DNA of 23,671 nt, taken from the IMG/VR virus record IMGVR_UViG_3300032331_001329, positions 1 through 23,671 of that record; one strand, written 5' to 3'. The notes beneath the pieces were generated by a model. That model worked only from the letters and a program-made list of their open reading frames with translations, ran no database searches and was not told the DNA's origin. The stretch comes from a virus. The position numbers and the translations under genes are program-made. Position 1 is the first letter of the stretch. Every line of letters begins with the position of its first letter. Positions 1 through 6,922 of the stretch are shown here, piece by piece.

Positions 1-135
1 ACATCAACAAGCGATACCCTTGCACTAGCAAATACTGCTTTAGTTGGTAATAGAACATTGGCAGCAAATGGTGTTGCTCAATTATATAAGATTGCGGCAA
101 CAAAATGGTTTATTACTGGTGTGGGCGTAACTTAA
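1..135 (+). CDS. C-terminal end of a fibre-like structural protein (partial)
   Basis: Only the last 44 residues are inside the window; the reading frame is open from base 1 to the TAA at 133-135. The tail (QLYKIAATKWFITGVGVT) lines up with the C-terminus of the next gene (TLLNVSANTWFISGTAIS), so the two are paralogous neighbours. The pattern fits the short beta-rich ends of phage tail-fibre or virion-surface proteins. Assignment rests on paralogy and context only. Confidence 0.7.
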   Translation, partial: TSTSDTLALANTALVGNRTLAANGVAQLYKIAATKWFITGVGVT

Positions 136-146
136 TTGGAAAATAA

Positions 147-596
147 ATGGCAAAATTAAAAGTATCAGAATTAACATCGGCAACACAAGTTAATACTAAC
201 GATATACTGTATATCGTTCAAAATAATGTAAGCAAACAAACAACCGTTTCCACATTCAGAGCAAACACTTTAGGTTCGCCACAAACAGCAAAAACAACAA
301 GTTATTCTGTAGTATCTACAGATCAGGATAAACACATATACTTTACAAATTCTGGAGATGTTGTCTTAAACATTCCAAATAATAATGAAATTAGTTGGCC
401 GGTTGGAACAACAATTCAAGTTATTGTAAAATCAACAAATTCTGCAAATGTTATTGTTACACCAAACACCAATGTATCTTTATACTTGGCGGGAAATTCA
501 ACACCCTCATCTAGAAAAATAGCAACCTACGGCATGGCAACATTGCTAAATGTTTCTGCAAATACTTGGTTTATCAGCGGAACTGCAATTTCTTAA
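147..596 (+). CDS. Probable tail-fibre-associated / virion surface protein
   Basis: The protein has 149 residues. The N-terminus (MAKLKVSELTSATQVNTND) followed by DILYIVQ and a Lys/Thr-rich stretch resembles the N-terminal module found on many phage tail-fibre proteins, where a short 'KVSEL..A..V...D' segment precedes the fibre. The remainder is rich in Thr, Ser, Asn and Val with alternating polar and hydrophobic residues, as expected for a beta-structured virion protein. Its C-terminal 20 residues are paralogous to the protein ending at 135. It starts 11 bases after that stop, behind a weak TTGGAAAA ribosome-binding stretch, and is followed 13 bases later by a glycine-rich adhesin. A structural role is inferred from context; the precise virion component is unknown. 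Confidence 0.6.
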   Translation: MAKLKVSELTSATQVNTNDILYIVQNNVSKQTTVSTFRANTLGSPQTAKTTSYSVVSTDQDKHIYFTNSGDVVLNIPNNNEISWPVGTTIQVIVKSTNSANVIVTPNTNVSLYLAGNSTPSSRKIATYGMATLLNVSANTWFISGTAIS

Positions 597-609
597 TTCC
601 TAATATATT

Positions 610-2220
610 ATGCCTACCTCAATTACAAAGGCAAATTTGAAAGGTCAATTTCGTATTGACGTAAGCCCCCAACCATTTGTTTTGCCTGCATTACCTGCAT
701 TTACAACTACGGTTGCATCGGCAGACTTTATTCTAACTTCGGCAGGAAGTTATTATGGTTATATACCTGCAGGAGTATTTAGTATTTCCGGAGTAGCCAT
801 TGGAGGCGGTGGCGGCAGAGGTACTCCGTATGGTGCCGGTGGGGGAGGTGGTCTTACTCATGGATCAAATATAGCAGTTTATCCAGGAAACACTTTTTCT
901 ATAATTGCGGGTTCCGGAGGCGTGAGCGGAACCGGCGGCACATCTTCCGTTTCTTGGTCTCACCAGGGGGGTGCATCAATTGTGGCAACAGGCGGCAGCG
1001 CAGTAAGCGGAACCAATAACTCTACAGGAACTGGGACTTTAGGCGGTGCCGGCAGTTTCTCCACTTCTGGTACTTTTTCAGGAAGAAGTACCGGTACAAA
1101 TGGTGGAAACGGACATGGAGGATTTGCGCAAAGATATAATGCAAGTGGCAATTTTTATTATGGAGGCGCGGGCGGCGGCGGCGGCGGCGGTGGTTATTAT
1201 TATGTAAATAATGGGGCGTATCCTTATCATGCAGTTGGTGCAGAATATGGAGATGCTTCTACAAAGGCAGGTGGAAGTATAGGATGGGGCGGCGGACAGG
1301 GCGGCTTGATGGATCGTGGCGGCGGATCAAGTTTATATGGTGCCGGTAGTCAAGTTTATTCCTTAAATGCTGGCAACTCCTCGTCAAGCGGTGTTCAGGC
1401 AAGACCAGGAGATTCTTTTGGTGACGGCAATGGCGCGGGCGGTGGAGGTTCCAGTAGCGGTACCGCAGGCGGCGCGCGAATATTATGGCCAGGTTCATCT
1501 TATTATTTTTGGGATGGAGCATCAACTTTTCCATCGCGGCCATATTTGGGAAGTCAAGTATTCTGGGCGCCAAATTCTCCAAGAGATATGCCGGGTATAG
1601 TTGCTTGGTATGACGAAAATTCTGTCTCAATTGATTTAAATAAATGGTACGACAGAATGTCCAACAAGGGAGCAGCAGATCTTGTAAACTGTACTCTAAA
1701 TTTATCTAACGGCATTAATGGCGCTACTCAAACATTTTATGCCGTGACTGGCGGACCAACATCTTCAATTACTTGGCCTGCAGATTTATTCCCATCATCT
1801 GCAAATTACCCTCCATATGGTGGTAGATATACAATATTCCATGTGACAAGGTATGCGGGTTCAAATAAACAAAGAATATATTCAACCACTGGTACAGAAG
1901 ATTGGTATTCTGGGCATTACGGTGGCAATACTGGAAAATTTAAACATGGCGCCAATTTAACTGTATCTACATCTTTTAATTATGGAACTACTTGGTTTGA
2001 AACCACCGATCAATTAAACATTGGACGAACAAATGGCGTTACAAGAGAAACAGGAGCTGGTCTCACAGTTTATCCTTCACAATTAGCCATAAATAAATAT
2101 GGATCAGAACAAAGCGATTTTCAAACTGCGTGTTTAGTTGTATGTAGCGGGGCAATGCCAAATGTATATTATGAAACACTTGAAACTTGGTTAAGAAATA
2201 ATTACGGAATAACAACATAA
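610..2220 (+). CDS. Glycine-rich tail adhesin with lectin-like C-terminal domain
   Basis: The protein has 536 residues in three parts. Residues 1-60 are a short leader. Roughly residues 60-290 are dominated by poly-Gly runs (GGGGG blocks with Ala, Ser and Asn), like the polyglycine-sheet domains of T4-like receptor-binding adhesins. From about residue 325 comes a region beginning 'PGIVAWYDENSVS..LNKWYDRMSNKG', a signature often seen at the start of LamG/concanavalin-like lectin domains on phage fibres, ending 'YYETLETWLRNNYGI'. The likely role is host-surface recognition at the tail. It lies among fibre-like genes and just before a conserved phage gene at 2225. The DNA is locally GC-rich because of the Gly codons, which creates several long but spurious minus-strand frames. 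Receptor and exact fibre position cannot be read from sequence. Confidence 0.7.
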   Translation: MPTSITKANLKGQFRIDVSPQPFVLPALPAFTTTVASADFILTSAGSYYGYIPAGVFSISGVAIGGGGGRGTPYGAGGGGGLTHGSNIAVYPGNTFSIIAGSGGVSGTGGTSSVSWSHQGGASIVATGGSAVSGTNNSTGTGTLGGAGSFSTSGTFSGRSTGTNGGNGHGGFAQRYNASGNFYYGGAGGGGGGGGYYYVNNGAYPYHAVGAEYGDASTKAGGSIGWGGGQGGLMDRGGGSSLYGAGSQVYSLNAGNSSSSGVQARPGDSFGDGNGAGGGGSSSGTAGGARILWPGSSYYFWDGASTFPSRPYLGSQVFWAPNSPRDMPGIVAWYDENSVSIDLNKWYDRMSNKGAADLVNCTLNLSNGINGATQTFYAVTGGPTSSITWPADLFPSSANYPPYGGRYTIFHVTRYAGSNKQRIYSTTGTEDWYSGHYGGNTGKFKHGANLTVSTSFNYGTTWFETTDQLNIGRTNGVTRETGAGLTVYPSQLAINKYGSEQSDFQTACLVVCSGAMPNVYYETLETWLRNNYGITT

Positions 2221-2224
2221 TATA

Positions 2225-2614
2225 ATGAAATTTGAATTGACCGAAGAAAATTTTATAATGTATGCCATGAAGCACTATGATAATCCATATTGCAAGGGAA
2301 TGGCAGAATTCTTAGATGATATAAAAAGATTTAAGTATATTAAACGTCTTTTAGGCAAATACCTTAGTGGTAAAGAACTTAAAGAACGTTTAATAATAAA
2401 TCATATAATAATTCTTAATAATTTATTTGGTGTTGAAGCAGCAACAAAGATGTTATTTTTTAGAATAGATCAAAAATATTGGCCCCAACTAAAGACATTT
2501 TTAGTATTTTTAAATTATATGCCGGAAAAAATAATTATATCTGAGGAATCTCCTATATTTGGTTCGGAGATACCATTAGATCCCAAAATAATAGAAATTT
2601 TAAGAAAAGTATAA
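2225..2614 (+). CDS. Conserved T4-like phage protein of unknown function
   Basis: This 129-residue protein is mostly helical. The central segment 'KERLIINHIIILNNLFGVEAATKMLFFRI' followed by 'LKTFLVFLNYMPE' looks like a family I associate with unnamed small proteins of marine T4-like phages, placed next to tail or structural genes (possibly DUF7207; that name is from memory). There is no signal peptide and no clear membrane span. It starts 4 bases after the adhesin stop and ends 1 base before the next ATG, so it is probably translated as part of the same late operon. The function is not known. Confidence 0.65.
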   Translation: MKFELTEENFIMYAMKHYDNPYCKGMAEFLDDIKRFKYIKRLLGKYLSGKELKERLIINHIIILNNLFGVEAATKMLFFRIDQKYWPQLKTFLVFLNYMPEKIIISEESPIFGSEIPLDPKIIEILRKV

Positions 2615-2615
2615 A

Positions 2616-3170
2616 ATGGGAAAATTTGTAGATTCAGTAATAACGTATAGAATTCTTCGTCTTTTAACAACGCCTTTTGAAAAAACAGATGCCTTTAAAT
2701 TGGGCATTATTGATAAAAAAGGCAACGAACTTAAAAAGATGAGTGAGTTGAATACAGTTGACGAAAGAGATGCCTATACTCTGTTACATCGTTTAGTATT
2801 TCGTTTAAAGAAAATTATCAACAAAGTTCCAATCGCGAATAAAAATTTAGCATCACTTGCAGCAGCGTATGCGTTAATTAAAGAAGGCTTGGACAATAAT
2901 TACGAGCCAGTTGATCTAGAATTTCAGTATATAAATAAAGTAAGTTCTGAATTAAATTCGGAGCTAGCGATAGTTGAAGAGTTTTTAAATGGAAATAAGA
3001 TGTTTACATTTAAGCAGTTTTCAGAAGATGGCGCAGCAGTAGGTGCAGTTGCAGCAAATAATGCCGCAGCAACACCGGGGATTGCAGGATTACCTCCAGA
3101 CCAACCCCCAATTAGCAAAAAGCGTCAGAAACAATGGGTTGACAAAAATAGTATATTTAGGAGAAAATGA
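2616..3170 (+). CDS. Conserved phage protein of unknown function (putative virion-associated)
   Basis: This 184-residue protein has a helical N-terminal part. The start 'GKFVDSVITYRILRLLTTPF' is followed by 'AFKLGIIDKKGN' and later 'AYTLLHRLVFRLKKII'. After about residue 130 it changes to an Ala/Gly/Pro-rich low-complexity linker (residues ~137-167) and a basic end 'KKRQKQWVDKNSIFRRK'. Similar proteins occur in marine T4-like phages without a named role; a virion function is inferred from the neighbouring fibre genes. The stop codon overlaps the ATG of the next gene (ATGA), implying coupled translation. Confidence 0.6.
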   Translation: MGKFVDSVITYRILRLLTTPFEKTDAFKLGIIDKKGNELKKMSELNTVDERDAYTLLHRLVFRLKKIINKVPIANKNLASLAAAYALIKEGLDNNYEPVDLEFQYINKVSSELNSELAIVEEFLNGNKMFTFKQFSEDGAAVGAVAANNAAATPGIAGLPPDQPPISKKRQKQWVDKNSIFRRK

Positions 3171-3553
3171 TGGAAGCTTTAATTTTTATTGTATTAGTAT
3201 TAGTTGGTGTATGTGCTTATGTCTATTTAAAGAATAGTAAAGACAACGAACCCGTTCAGGAAGTAAAACCAGAAAACGTTGCACCTGTAGCAACTGGTTC
3301 AATTTCTCTTGCGCCACCACCTTACCCTGCATTGACACCACCTTACCCTGCATTGACTGCAAAAGAAGCAGTTGCAATTACAATTGCAAAGGTTGCAGAA
3401 TCTAAACAAGAAACAGTAGTTGCAGAAACTCCTATTGCTATTGAAACTCCAGTTGTTGCTACAGTTGCAGAGGAAACTCCTGCACCAAAAGTACCAGCAA
3501 AAAGAGGACCGGCGCCAAAATCTACCACAACAAAAACAAAAAAGAAAAAGTAA
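3167..3553 (+). CDS. Small membrane-anchored Pro/Ala/Lys-rich protein
   Basis: The protein has 128 residues. Residues 2-20 (EALIFIVLVLVGVCAYVYL) form one hydrophobic span. After this comes a disordered-looking region of Val, Pro, Ala, Thr and Glu, then a strongly basic tail (KRGPAPKSTTTKTKKKK). A heptapeptide, PPYPALT, is repeated in tandem near residues 50-63. The start is one of two adjacent ATG codons (3167 or 3170) behind TAGGAGA, a good ribosome-binding site. The topology suggests an inner-membrane anchor with a long extension and cationic end. No family was recognised. Confidence 0.6.
   Translation: MMEALIFIVLVLVGVCAYVYLKNSKDNEPVQEVKPENVAPVATGSISLAPPPYPALTPPYPALTAKEAVAITIAKVAESKQETVVAETPIAIETPVVATVAEETPAPKVPAKRGPAPKSTTTKTKKKK
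3317..3357 (+). repeat. 21-bp tandem repeat inside a coding region
   Basis: Two copies of a 20-base unit beginning CCACCTTACCCTGCATTGAC (3317-3336 and 3338-3357) lie at a 21-bp period and encode the doubled PPYPALT peptide. The copies are identical, so the duplication is recent or under conversion. Confidence 0.9.
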
Positions 3554-3559
3554 TGCAAA

Positions 3560-3802
3560 ATGGAAATGATCGATACTCAAGCGAGGCTTGCCGTCATGGA
3601 AAATGAAGTTAAAAATATTTGCGAAGAATTGAAAGAACTTCGGGTAGAACAAAAAGATCATCATAATTTGATGATGGCAAAATTATCCAAAATGGATGAA
3701 CGTATTGCCATTATTGAAAGATGGAGATGGATGCTTTTGGGCGGAGCCCTTGTTACTGGATATTTTTTTGCTCATGTACAATTAGGCAAATTTTTCGCTT
3801 GA
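3560..3802 (+). CDS. Small coiled-coil protein with C-terminal membrane anchor
   Basis: The protein has 80 residues. Residues 5-53 show heptad-like hydrophobic spacing with many Glu and Lys (coiled coil). Residues ~56-76 (WMLLGGALVTGYFFAHVQ) form a single membrane span, giving a tail-anchored layout. This topology is seen in small holin-like or other unnamed phage membrane proteins, but no diagnostic motif allows a function. The start at 3560 has a poor ribosome-binding site; the in-frame ATG at 3566 is an alternative. It is the last gene before the hairpin preceding the primase. Confidence 0.55.
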   Translation: MEMIDTQARLAVMENEVKNICEELKELRVEQKDHHNLMMAKLSKMDERIAIIERWRWMLLGGALVTGYFFAHVQLGKFFA

Positions 3803-3826
3803 TTTTTAATCATTTCTATATTATAA

Positions 3827-3850
3827 TTAAGGCTCTTAGTGGAGCCTTAA
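3827..3850 (+). promoter_or_regulatory. Hairpin that contains the primase ribosome-binding site (or a terminator)
   Basis: A perfect 9-bp stem, TTAAGGCTC (3827-3835) and GAGCCTTAA (3842-3850), encloses the loop TTAGTG. The only Shine-Dalgarno-like sequence for the TTG start at 3852 is GGAG at 3841-3844, which lies at the loop edge and in the 3' arm. The hairpin could therefore mask translation initiation. It could also act as a weak terminator for the upstream late block, but the following bases (CTTGTCTTTATT) are not a clean T-run. Confidence 0.6.
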
Positions 3851-3851
3851 C

Positions 3852-4868
3852 TTGTCTTTATTCCTCGATTTAAAATATCTAAAATTAATCAGCAATAGAT
3901 TGCCATTGTTCAAACAAAAGAACAATCATGTCTATAACTGCAGGTGCATCCTGTGTGGCGATTCTTCTTCAAAGAAAACCAAAACACGCGGATATTTCTA
4001 TGCCATAAAAAACGACTTATTTTATAAGTGTCATAACTGTGATGCGTCAATGCACTTTGGTTCATTTCTAAAGCAACTTGATGCGATGCAGTATAATCAG
4101 TATACACTTGAACGATATAATGAAGGCTTACCATTATCTAAACCTCATCAAAAGATTGAGGATAAGTTTAAAATGGCACAACCTGTATTTGAACAAAAAA
4201 ATATTCTAGATGAACTATTAGATCGTCTAGATAAATTACCAGAAGATAATGAGGCAGTTCAATTTTGTTTGAAGCGAAAGATTCCAAAAGAAACTTTTAA
4301 TCGTTTATATTTTATTGATGATATTCGAAAAATTGAACAGCTATCTGATAAGTACAAAAACACGCTAAAAACATCTGAACCCAGATTAGTCATTCCTTTC
4401 TATGACCAAGATGGATTATTAGTAGGGGTAACTTGTAGAGCACTGAGAAATGAATCTTTAAGATATGTTACCATTAAAATTAATGATGAGAAGCCATTCA
4501 TCTTTGGACTTGATTTTATTGATAAAAAGAAAAAAGTATATGTAACCGAAGGACCTATTGATAGTTTGTTTATTCCAAATTGTATTGCAGTTGCAGGTAC
4601 TGCATTTGGTAAGTTGGATAGTATTGGGATTCCAAAAGAAAATCTAGTTGTCATCTTTGATAATCAACCAAGGAACAAAGAAGTTTGTAAGATCATTGAC
4701 AAAGCGATCAATAACAATTATAATACTGTTATATGGCCTCAGACTTTAGAAGAAAAAGATATCAATGATATTGTCTTAACGGGTAAAGATCCGTTTAAGA
4801 TGATTACAAAGAACATATATAATGGTCTAGAAGCAAAAATGAAATTCGTATCATGGAAAAGGTGTTAA
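3852..4868 (+). CDS. 61: DNA primase, T4 gp61 type
   Basis: This 338-residue protein (T4 gp61 is of similar length) synthesises RNA primers for lagging-strand replication, working with the gp41-type helicase. An N-terminal zinc-binding module has CILC at residues 32-35 and CHNC at 60-63, with the conserved 'CGDSS...RGYFY' between them. A TOPRIM-type catalytic core follows: 'VYVTEGPIDSLF' (acidic Glu), 'VVIFDNQPRNKE' (acidic Asp) and 'EEKDINDIV'. The start is TTG at 3852, chosen because 'SLFLDLKYL' aligns with the gp61 N-terminus and an in-frame TAG lies just upstream. The ribosome-binding GGAG is buried in a hairpin, suggesting low or controlled expression. The stop abuts the thyX ATG. Confidence 0.93.
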   Translation: MSLFLDLKYLKLISNRLPLFKQKNNHVYNCRCILCGDSSSKKTKTRGYFYAIKNDLFYKCHNCDASMHFGSFLKQLDAMQYNQYTLERYNEGLPLSKPHQKIEDKFKMAQPVFEQKNILDELLDRLDKLPEDNEAVQFCLKRKIPKETFNRLYFIDDIRKIEQLSDKYKNTLKTSEPRLVIPFYDQDGLLVGVTCRALRNESLRYVTIKINDEKPFIFGLDFIDKKKKVYVTEGPIDSLFIPNCIAVAGTAFGKLDSIGIPKENLVVIFDNQPRNKEVCKIIDKAINNNYNTVIWPQTLEEKDINDIVLTGKDPFKMITKNIYNGLEAKMKFVSWKRC

Positions 4869-5543
4869 ATGAAAGTTAAATTAATCTCAAATTCTAAGCC
4901 ATCAAGAGAACTAGCGGCAGATGGAATTTATGAAGTTGAGGATTTGGTATCATTCTGTGCTAGGGTATCAAATCCATCCAATCAATATAATTTGGAAACT
5001 GCAGAAAAACTAATTAAATATTTAATTAAGCATCAGCATTGGTCTCCGTTAGAGATGGTTAGTGTATGTTTAGAAATTACTACAACTAGAGATATTGCTC
5101 GACAGATTTTACGTCATCGTAGTTTTTCTTTTCAAGAATTTAGTCAGCGTTATGCAGATCCAACTAAAGAATTAGATTTTGAGATAAGAGAAACAAGATT
5201 GCAGGATACAAGCAATCGTCAGAATTCTATTGAATCTACTGATAGAGAATTAAATAGAATTTGGCAGGATAAACAAAGAAAAATTATTGCATCTGCAAGA
5301 GATGCATATGATTGGGCAGTTTGTAATGGTATTGCAAAAGAACAAGCAAGGGCAATATTGCCTGAAGGATTGACGGTAAGTAGGCTCTATATGAATGGAA
5401 CCTTAAGATCATGGATCCACTATATAATGCTACGTGCTAGCAATGGCACACAAAAAGAACACGCAGAAATCGCACTAGCATGTGCAGAAGTAATCGCAGA
5501 TATTTTTCCGTTGACGAAGGAACTTGTAAATGAACAGCTATGA
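4869..5543 (+). CDS. thyX: Flavin-dependent thymidylate synthase ThyX
   Basis: This 224-residue enzyme converts dUMP to dTMP using methylene-tetrahydrofolate, FAD and NADPH. The ThyX signature RHR-X7-S is present as RHRSFSFQEFS near residues 82-92, followed by QRY. The substrate-binding region 'LPEGLTVSRLYMNGTLRSWIHYIMLR' near residues 174-199 carries the conserved Asn and Arg positions. 'HQHWSPLEM' corresponds to the FAD-binding His-Ser-Glu segment. The length is typical for the family. The ATG follows the primase stop directly, with AAAAGG 6 bases upstream. It overlaps the next gene by 14 bases, and together with dCMP deaminase it forms the dTTP route of the phage. Confidence 0.95.
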   Translation: MKVKLISNSKPSRELAADGIYEVEDLVSFCARVSNPSNQYNLETAEKLIKYLIKHQHWSPLEMVSVCLEITTTRDIARQILRHRSFSFQEFSQRYADPTKELDFEIRETRLQDTSNRQNSIESTDRELNRIWQDKQRKIIASARDAYDWAVCNGIAKEQARAILPEGLTVSRLYMNGTLRSWIHYIMLRASNGTQKEHAEIALACAEVIADIFPLTKELVNEQL

Positions 5544-5907
5544 TGACGTTAAAACCTTTATGCTTGCAGGCGAGCAAAAAGTTTACAACAATCCAGAACT
5601 CAACAATGAAAGACAATCTCAGGCAGAGTTATACTTGCGCTTGGTAACTGAAGAATACAACGAGCTAAAAGAAGCATTTCAAAATAATGATCTTATTGAA
5701 ATTGCAGACGCGTGTGCAGATTTAAAATGGGTAATCGAAGGACTTGAACATTCATTAGGAATTCCACAACAATCAGTTTGGGATGAAGTGTCTAGATCAA
5801 ATATGTCTAAGATGGTTGACGGCAAACTAATTAAAAGAGCAGATGGTAAGGTGTTAAAACCTGATACGTTTGTACAACCAAATATCAAAAAAGCTATGGG
5901 GGTTTAG
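5530..5907 (+). CDS. MazG-like nucleotide pyrophosphohydrolase
   Basis: The protein has 125 residues of the all-alpha NTP-pyrophosphatase superfamily (MazG / HisE / dUTPase-like). The metal-binding acidic pattern is visible as 'TEEYNELKEA' followed by 'EIADACADLKWVIEG'. The C-terminal 'SNMSKMVDGKLIKRADGK' segment is typical of the phage members. The expected reaction is hydrolysis of a (d)NTP to the monophosphate plus pyrophosphate, which could feed dUMP to ThyX or remove unwanted nucleotides. The exact substrate cannot be told; some phage relatives act in 2-aminoadenine pathways, but the companion synthetase is not in this window. The start at 5530 overlaps thyX, with AAGGAA 8 bases upstream. 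Confidence 0.85.
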   Translation: MNSYDDVKTFMLAGEQKVYNNPELNNERQSQAELYLRLVTEEYNELKEAFQNNDLIEIADACADLKWVIEGLEHSLGIPQQSVWDEVSRSNMSKMVDGKLIKRADGKVLKPDTFVQPNIKKAMGV

Positions 5908-6630
5908 ATGTGGGTATTAAATTTTTTACCTGATTGGATATTTCACGCCATTCTAATATTCGGTATATTTGGATTCATGAGTACATTCCTACTCAAAGTT
6001 ATTCCATTTTTTAGAATGTATGAACTACCAATTCAAATATTTTCAATTTTAGTAATTGCAATTGGAGTTTGGTTTGAAGGTGCAATGAGTAATCAGGCAG
6101 AATGGGAAACCAAAGTATTAGAGATGGAAATGAAGGCTGCTACTGCTGAAGTAAAATCTGCAGAGACTAATGTTGAAATCGTTACACAGTTTGTAGAAAA
6201 AACAAAAGTTGTTCGCGAAAAAGGAAAGACTATTATTGATTATGTAGATAGAGAAGTTGTTAAGGATAAAGAAGTAATTAAGTTTGTTGAAAATTGTCCA
6301 ATACCTATCATAATTATAGATGCCCATAATGCAGGCGCAATGAATAAACCAGTTGAAATTAAAGAACCAGAAAAGAAAGAACAAGTTATAGTACCAGAAA
6401 CAAAAGTAGAAGCCCCAGTTAAAAATACGGAGCCCGAAAAAATAATGGCAAAAGTTTTAGCTTGGTCAAACATTAGACCAAATAAAGATACTACAAGCGA
6501 AAAGATAGAAAAACTATCGCCTGGATATATGGTTGAAGTTATAAAGATAGACGAAAACTATGTTTTTGTTAAAGGTAAGAAAGAAGGCTGGGTAGGTAAA
6601 GAATTTATTAGTATAGAGAAGAAAGGATAA
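5908..6630 (+). CDS. Inner-membrane spanin-like protein with C-terminal SH3-like domain
   Basis: The protein has 240 residues. Two hydrophobic segments (about 10-30 and 38-57) are followed by a charged helical/coiled-coil region (62-128), a Pro/Glu/Lys linker (145-178) and a C-terminal bacterial-SH3-like domain (about 179-237: 'AKVLAWSNIRPNKDTTSEKI...L.PGYMVEV...GWVGKEFI'). A membrane anchor plus periplasmic coiled coil, followed 3 bases later by a small lipoprotein gene, is the inner/outer spanin pair that disrupts the outer membrane at lysis. The SH3-like domain is an addition to the usual i-spanin plan and could bind peptidoglycan. It starts immediately after the MazG stop. The spanin role is inferred from topology and neighbour, as spanins diverge strongly in sequence. 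Confidence 0.7.
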   Translation: MWVLNFLPDWIFHAILIFGIFGFMSTFLLKVIPFFRMYELPIQIFSILVIAIGVWFEGAMSNQAEWETKVLEMEMKAATAEVKSAETNVEIVTQFVEKTKVVREKGKTIIDYVDREVVKDKEVIKFVENCPIPIIIIDAHNAGAMNKPVEIKEPEKKEQVIVPETKVEAPVKNTEPEKIMAKVLAWSNIRPNKDTTSEKIEKLSPGYMVEVIKIDENYVFVKGKKEGWVGKEFISIEKKG

Positions 6631-6633
6631 ACA

Positions 6634-6903
6634 ATGAAATATCTATTAATTTGTTTAACACTATTTCTTGTAGGTTGTGCCTCAACAACTGTACCGGTGG
6701 TTGTAAAATTCCCAGAAGCACCGGAAATAATGATGGAAAAATGCCCTGCATTAAAAACAATTGAGGGGGAGAAAATTAGTATAGTTGATTATACTAAAAC
6801 AGTAATAGCAAACTATACACTACATTATGAGTGCGTGACAAAACACGATGCTTGGATTGAATGGTATAATAAACAAAAAGCTATATTCGAAGAAATAAAA
6901 TAA
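6634..6903 (+). CDS. Outer-membrane lipoprotein, o-spanin-like
   Basis: The 89-residue precursor has a short basic/hydrophobic signal (residues 2-14) and a lipobox LVGC ending at Cys15, the predicted lipidation site for signal peptidase II. The mature part is about 75 residues, containing 'VKFPEAPEIMMEKCPALKTI' and a helical end. Its position 3 bases behind a membrane-anchored coiled-coil protein matches the separate (non-embedded) i-spanin/o-spanin arrangement in Gram-negative phages. Two further Cys residues (in 'EKCPAL' and 'YECVTK') could form disulphides. Lipoprotein status is directly visible; the lysis function is inferred. Confidence 0.75.
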   Translation: MKYLLICLTLFLVGCASTTVPVVVKFPEAPEIMMEKCPALKTIEGEKISIVDYTKTVIANYTLHYECVTKHDAWIEWYNKQKAIFEEIK

Positions 6904-6922
6904 CAACGGAGTAAGTAAAAAT

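Noticed and set aside
960-1630. Long open frames on the minus strand opposite the first glycine-rich adhesin (960-1151, 1259-1630), and a plus shadow at 1367-1600
   Set aside because: They arise from GC-rich Gly codons read in other frames; sequences are low complexity (Pro/Leu/Arg/His-rich) with no ribosome-binding site, inside a well-supported gene.
2930-2937. TATAAATA inside the gene at 2616-3170
   Set aside because: It lies 230 bases before the next gene, in codons for a conserved-looking Tyr-Ile-Asn-Lys stretch; AT-rich DNA gives such octamers by chance.
3299-3664. Minus-strand open frames rich in Phe, Cys and Ser opposite 3167-3664
   Set aside because: They are antisense shadows of Glu/Lys/Ala-rich genes, with biased composition and no upstream signals.
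5530-5907. 2-aminoadenine (Z-genome) pathway based on the MazG-like gene
   Set aside because: No PurZ-like adenylosuccinate synthetase or dedicated polymerase lies in the window, and MazG-like genes are common in ordinary phages.
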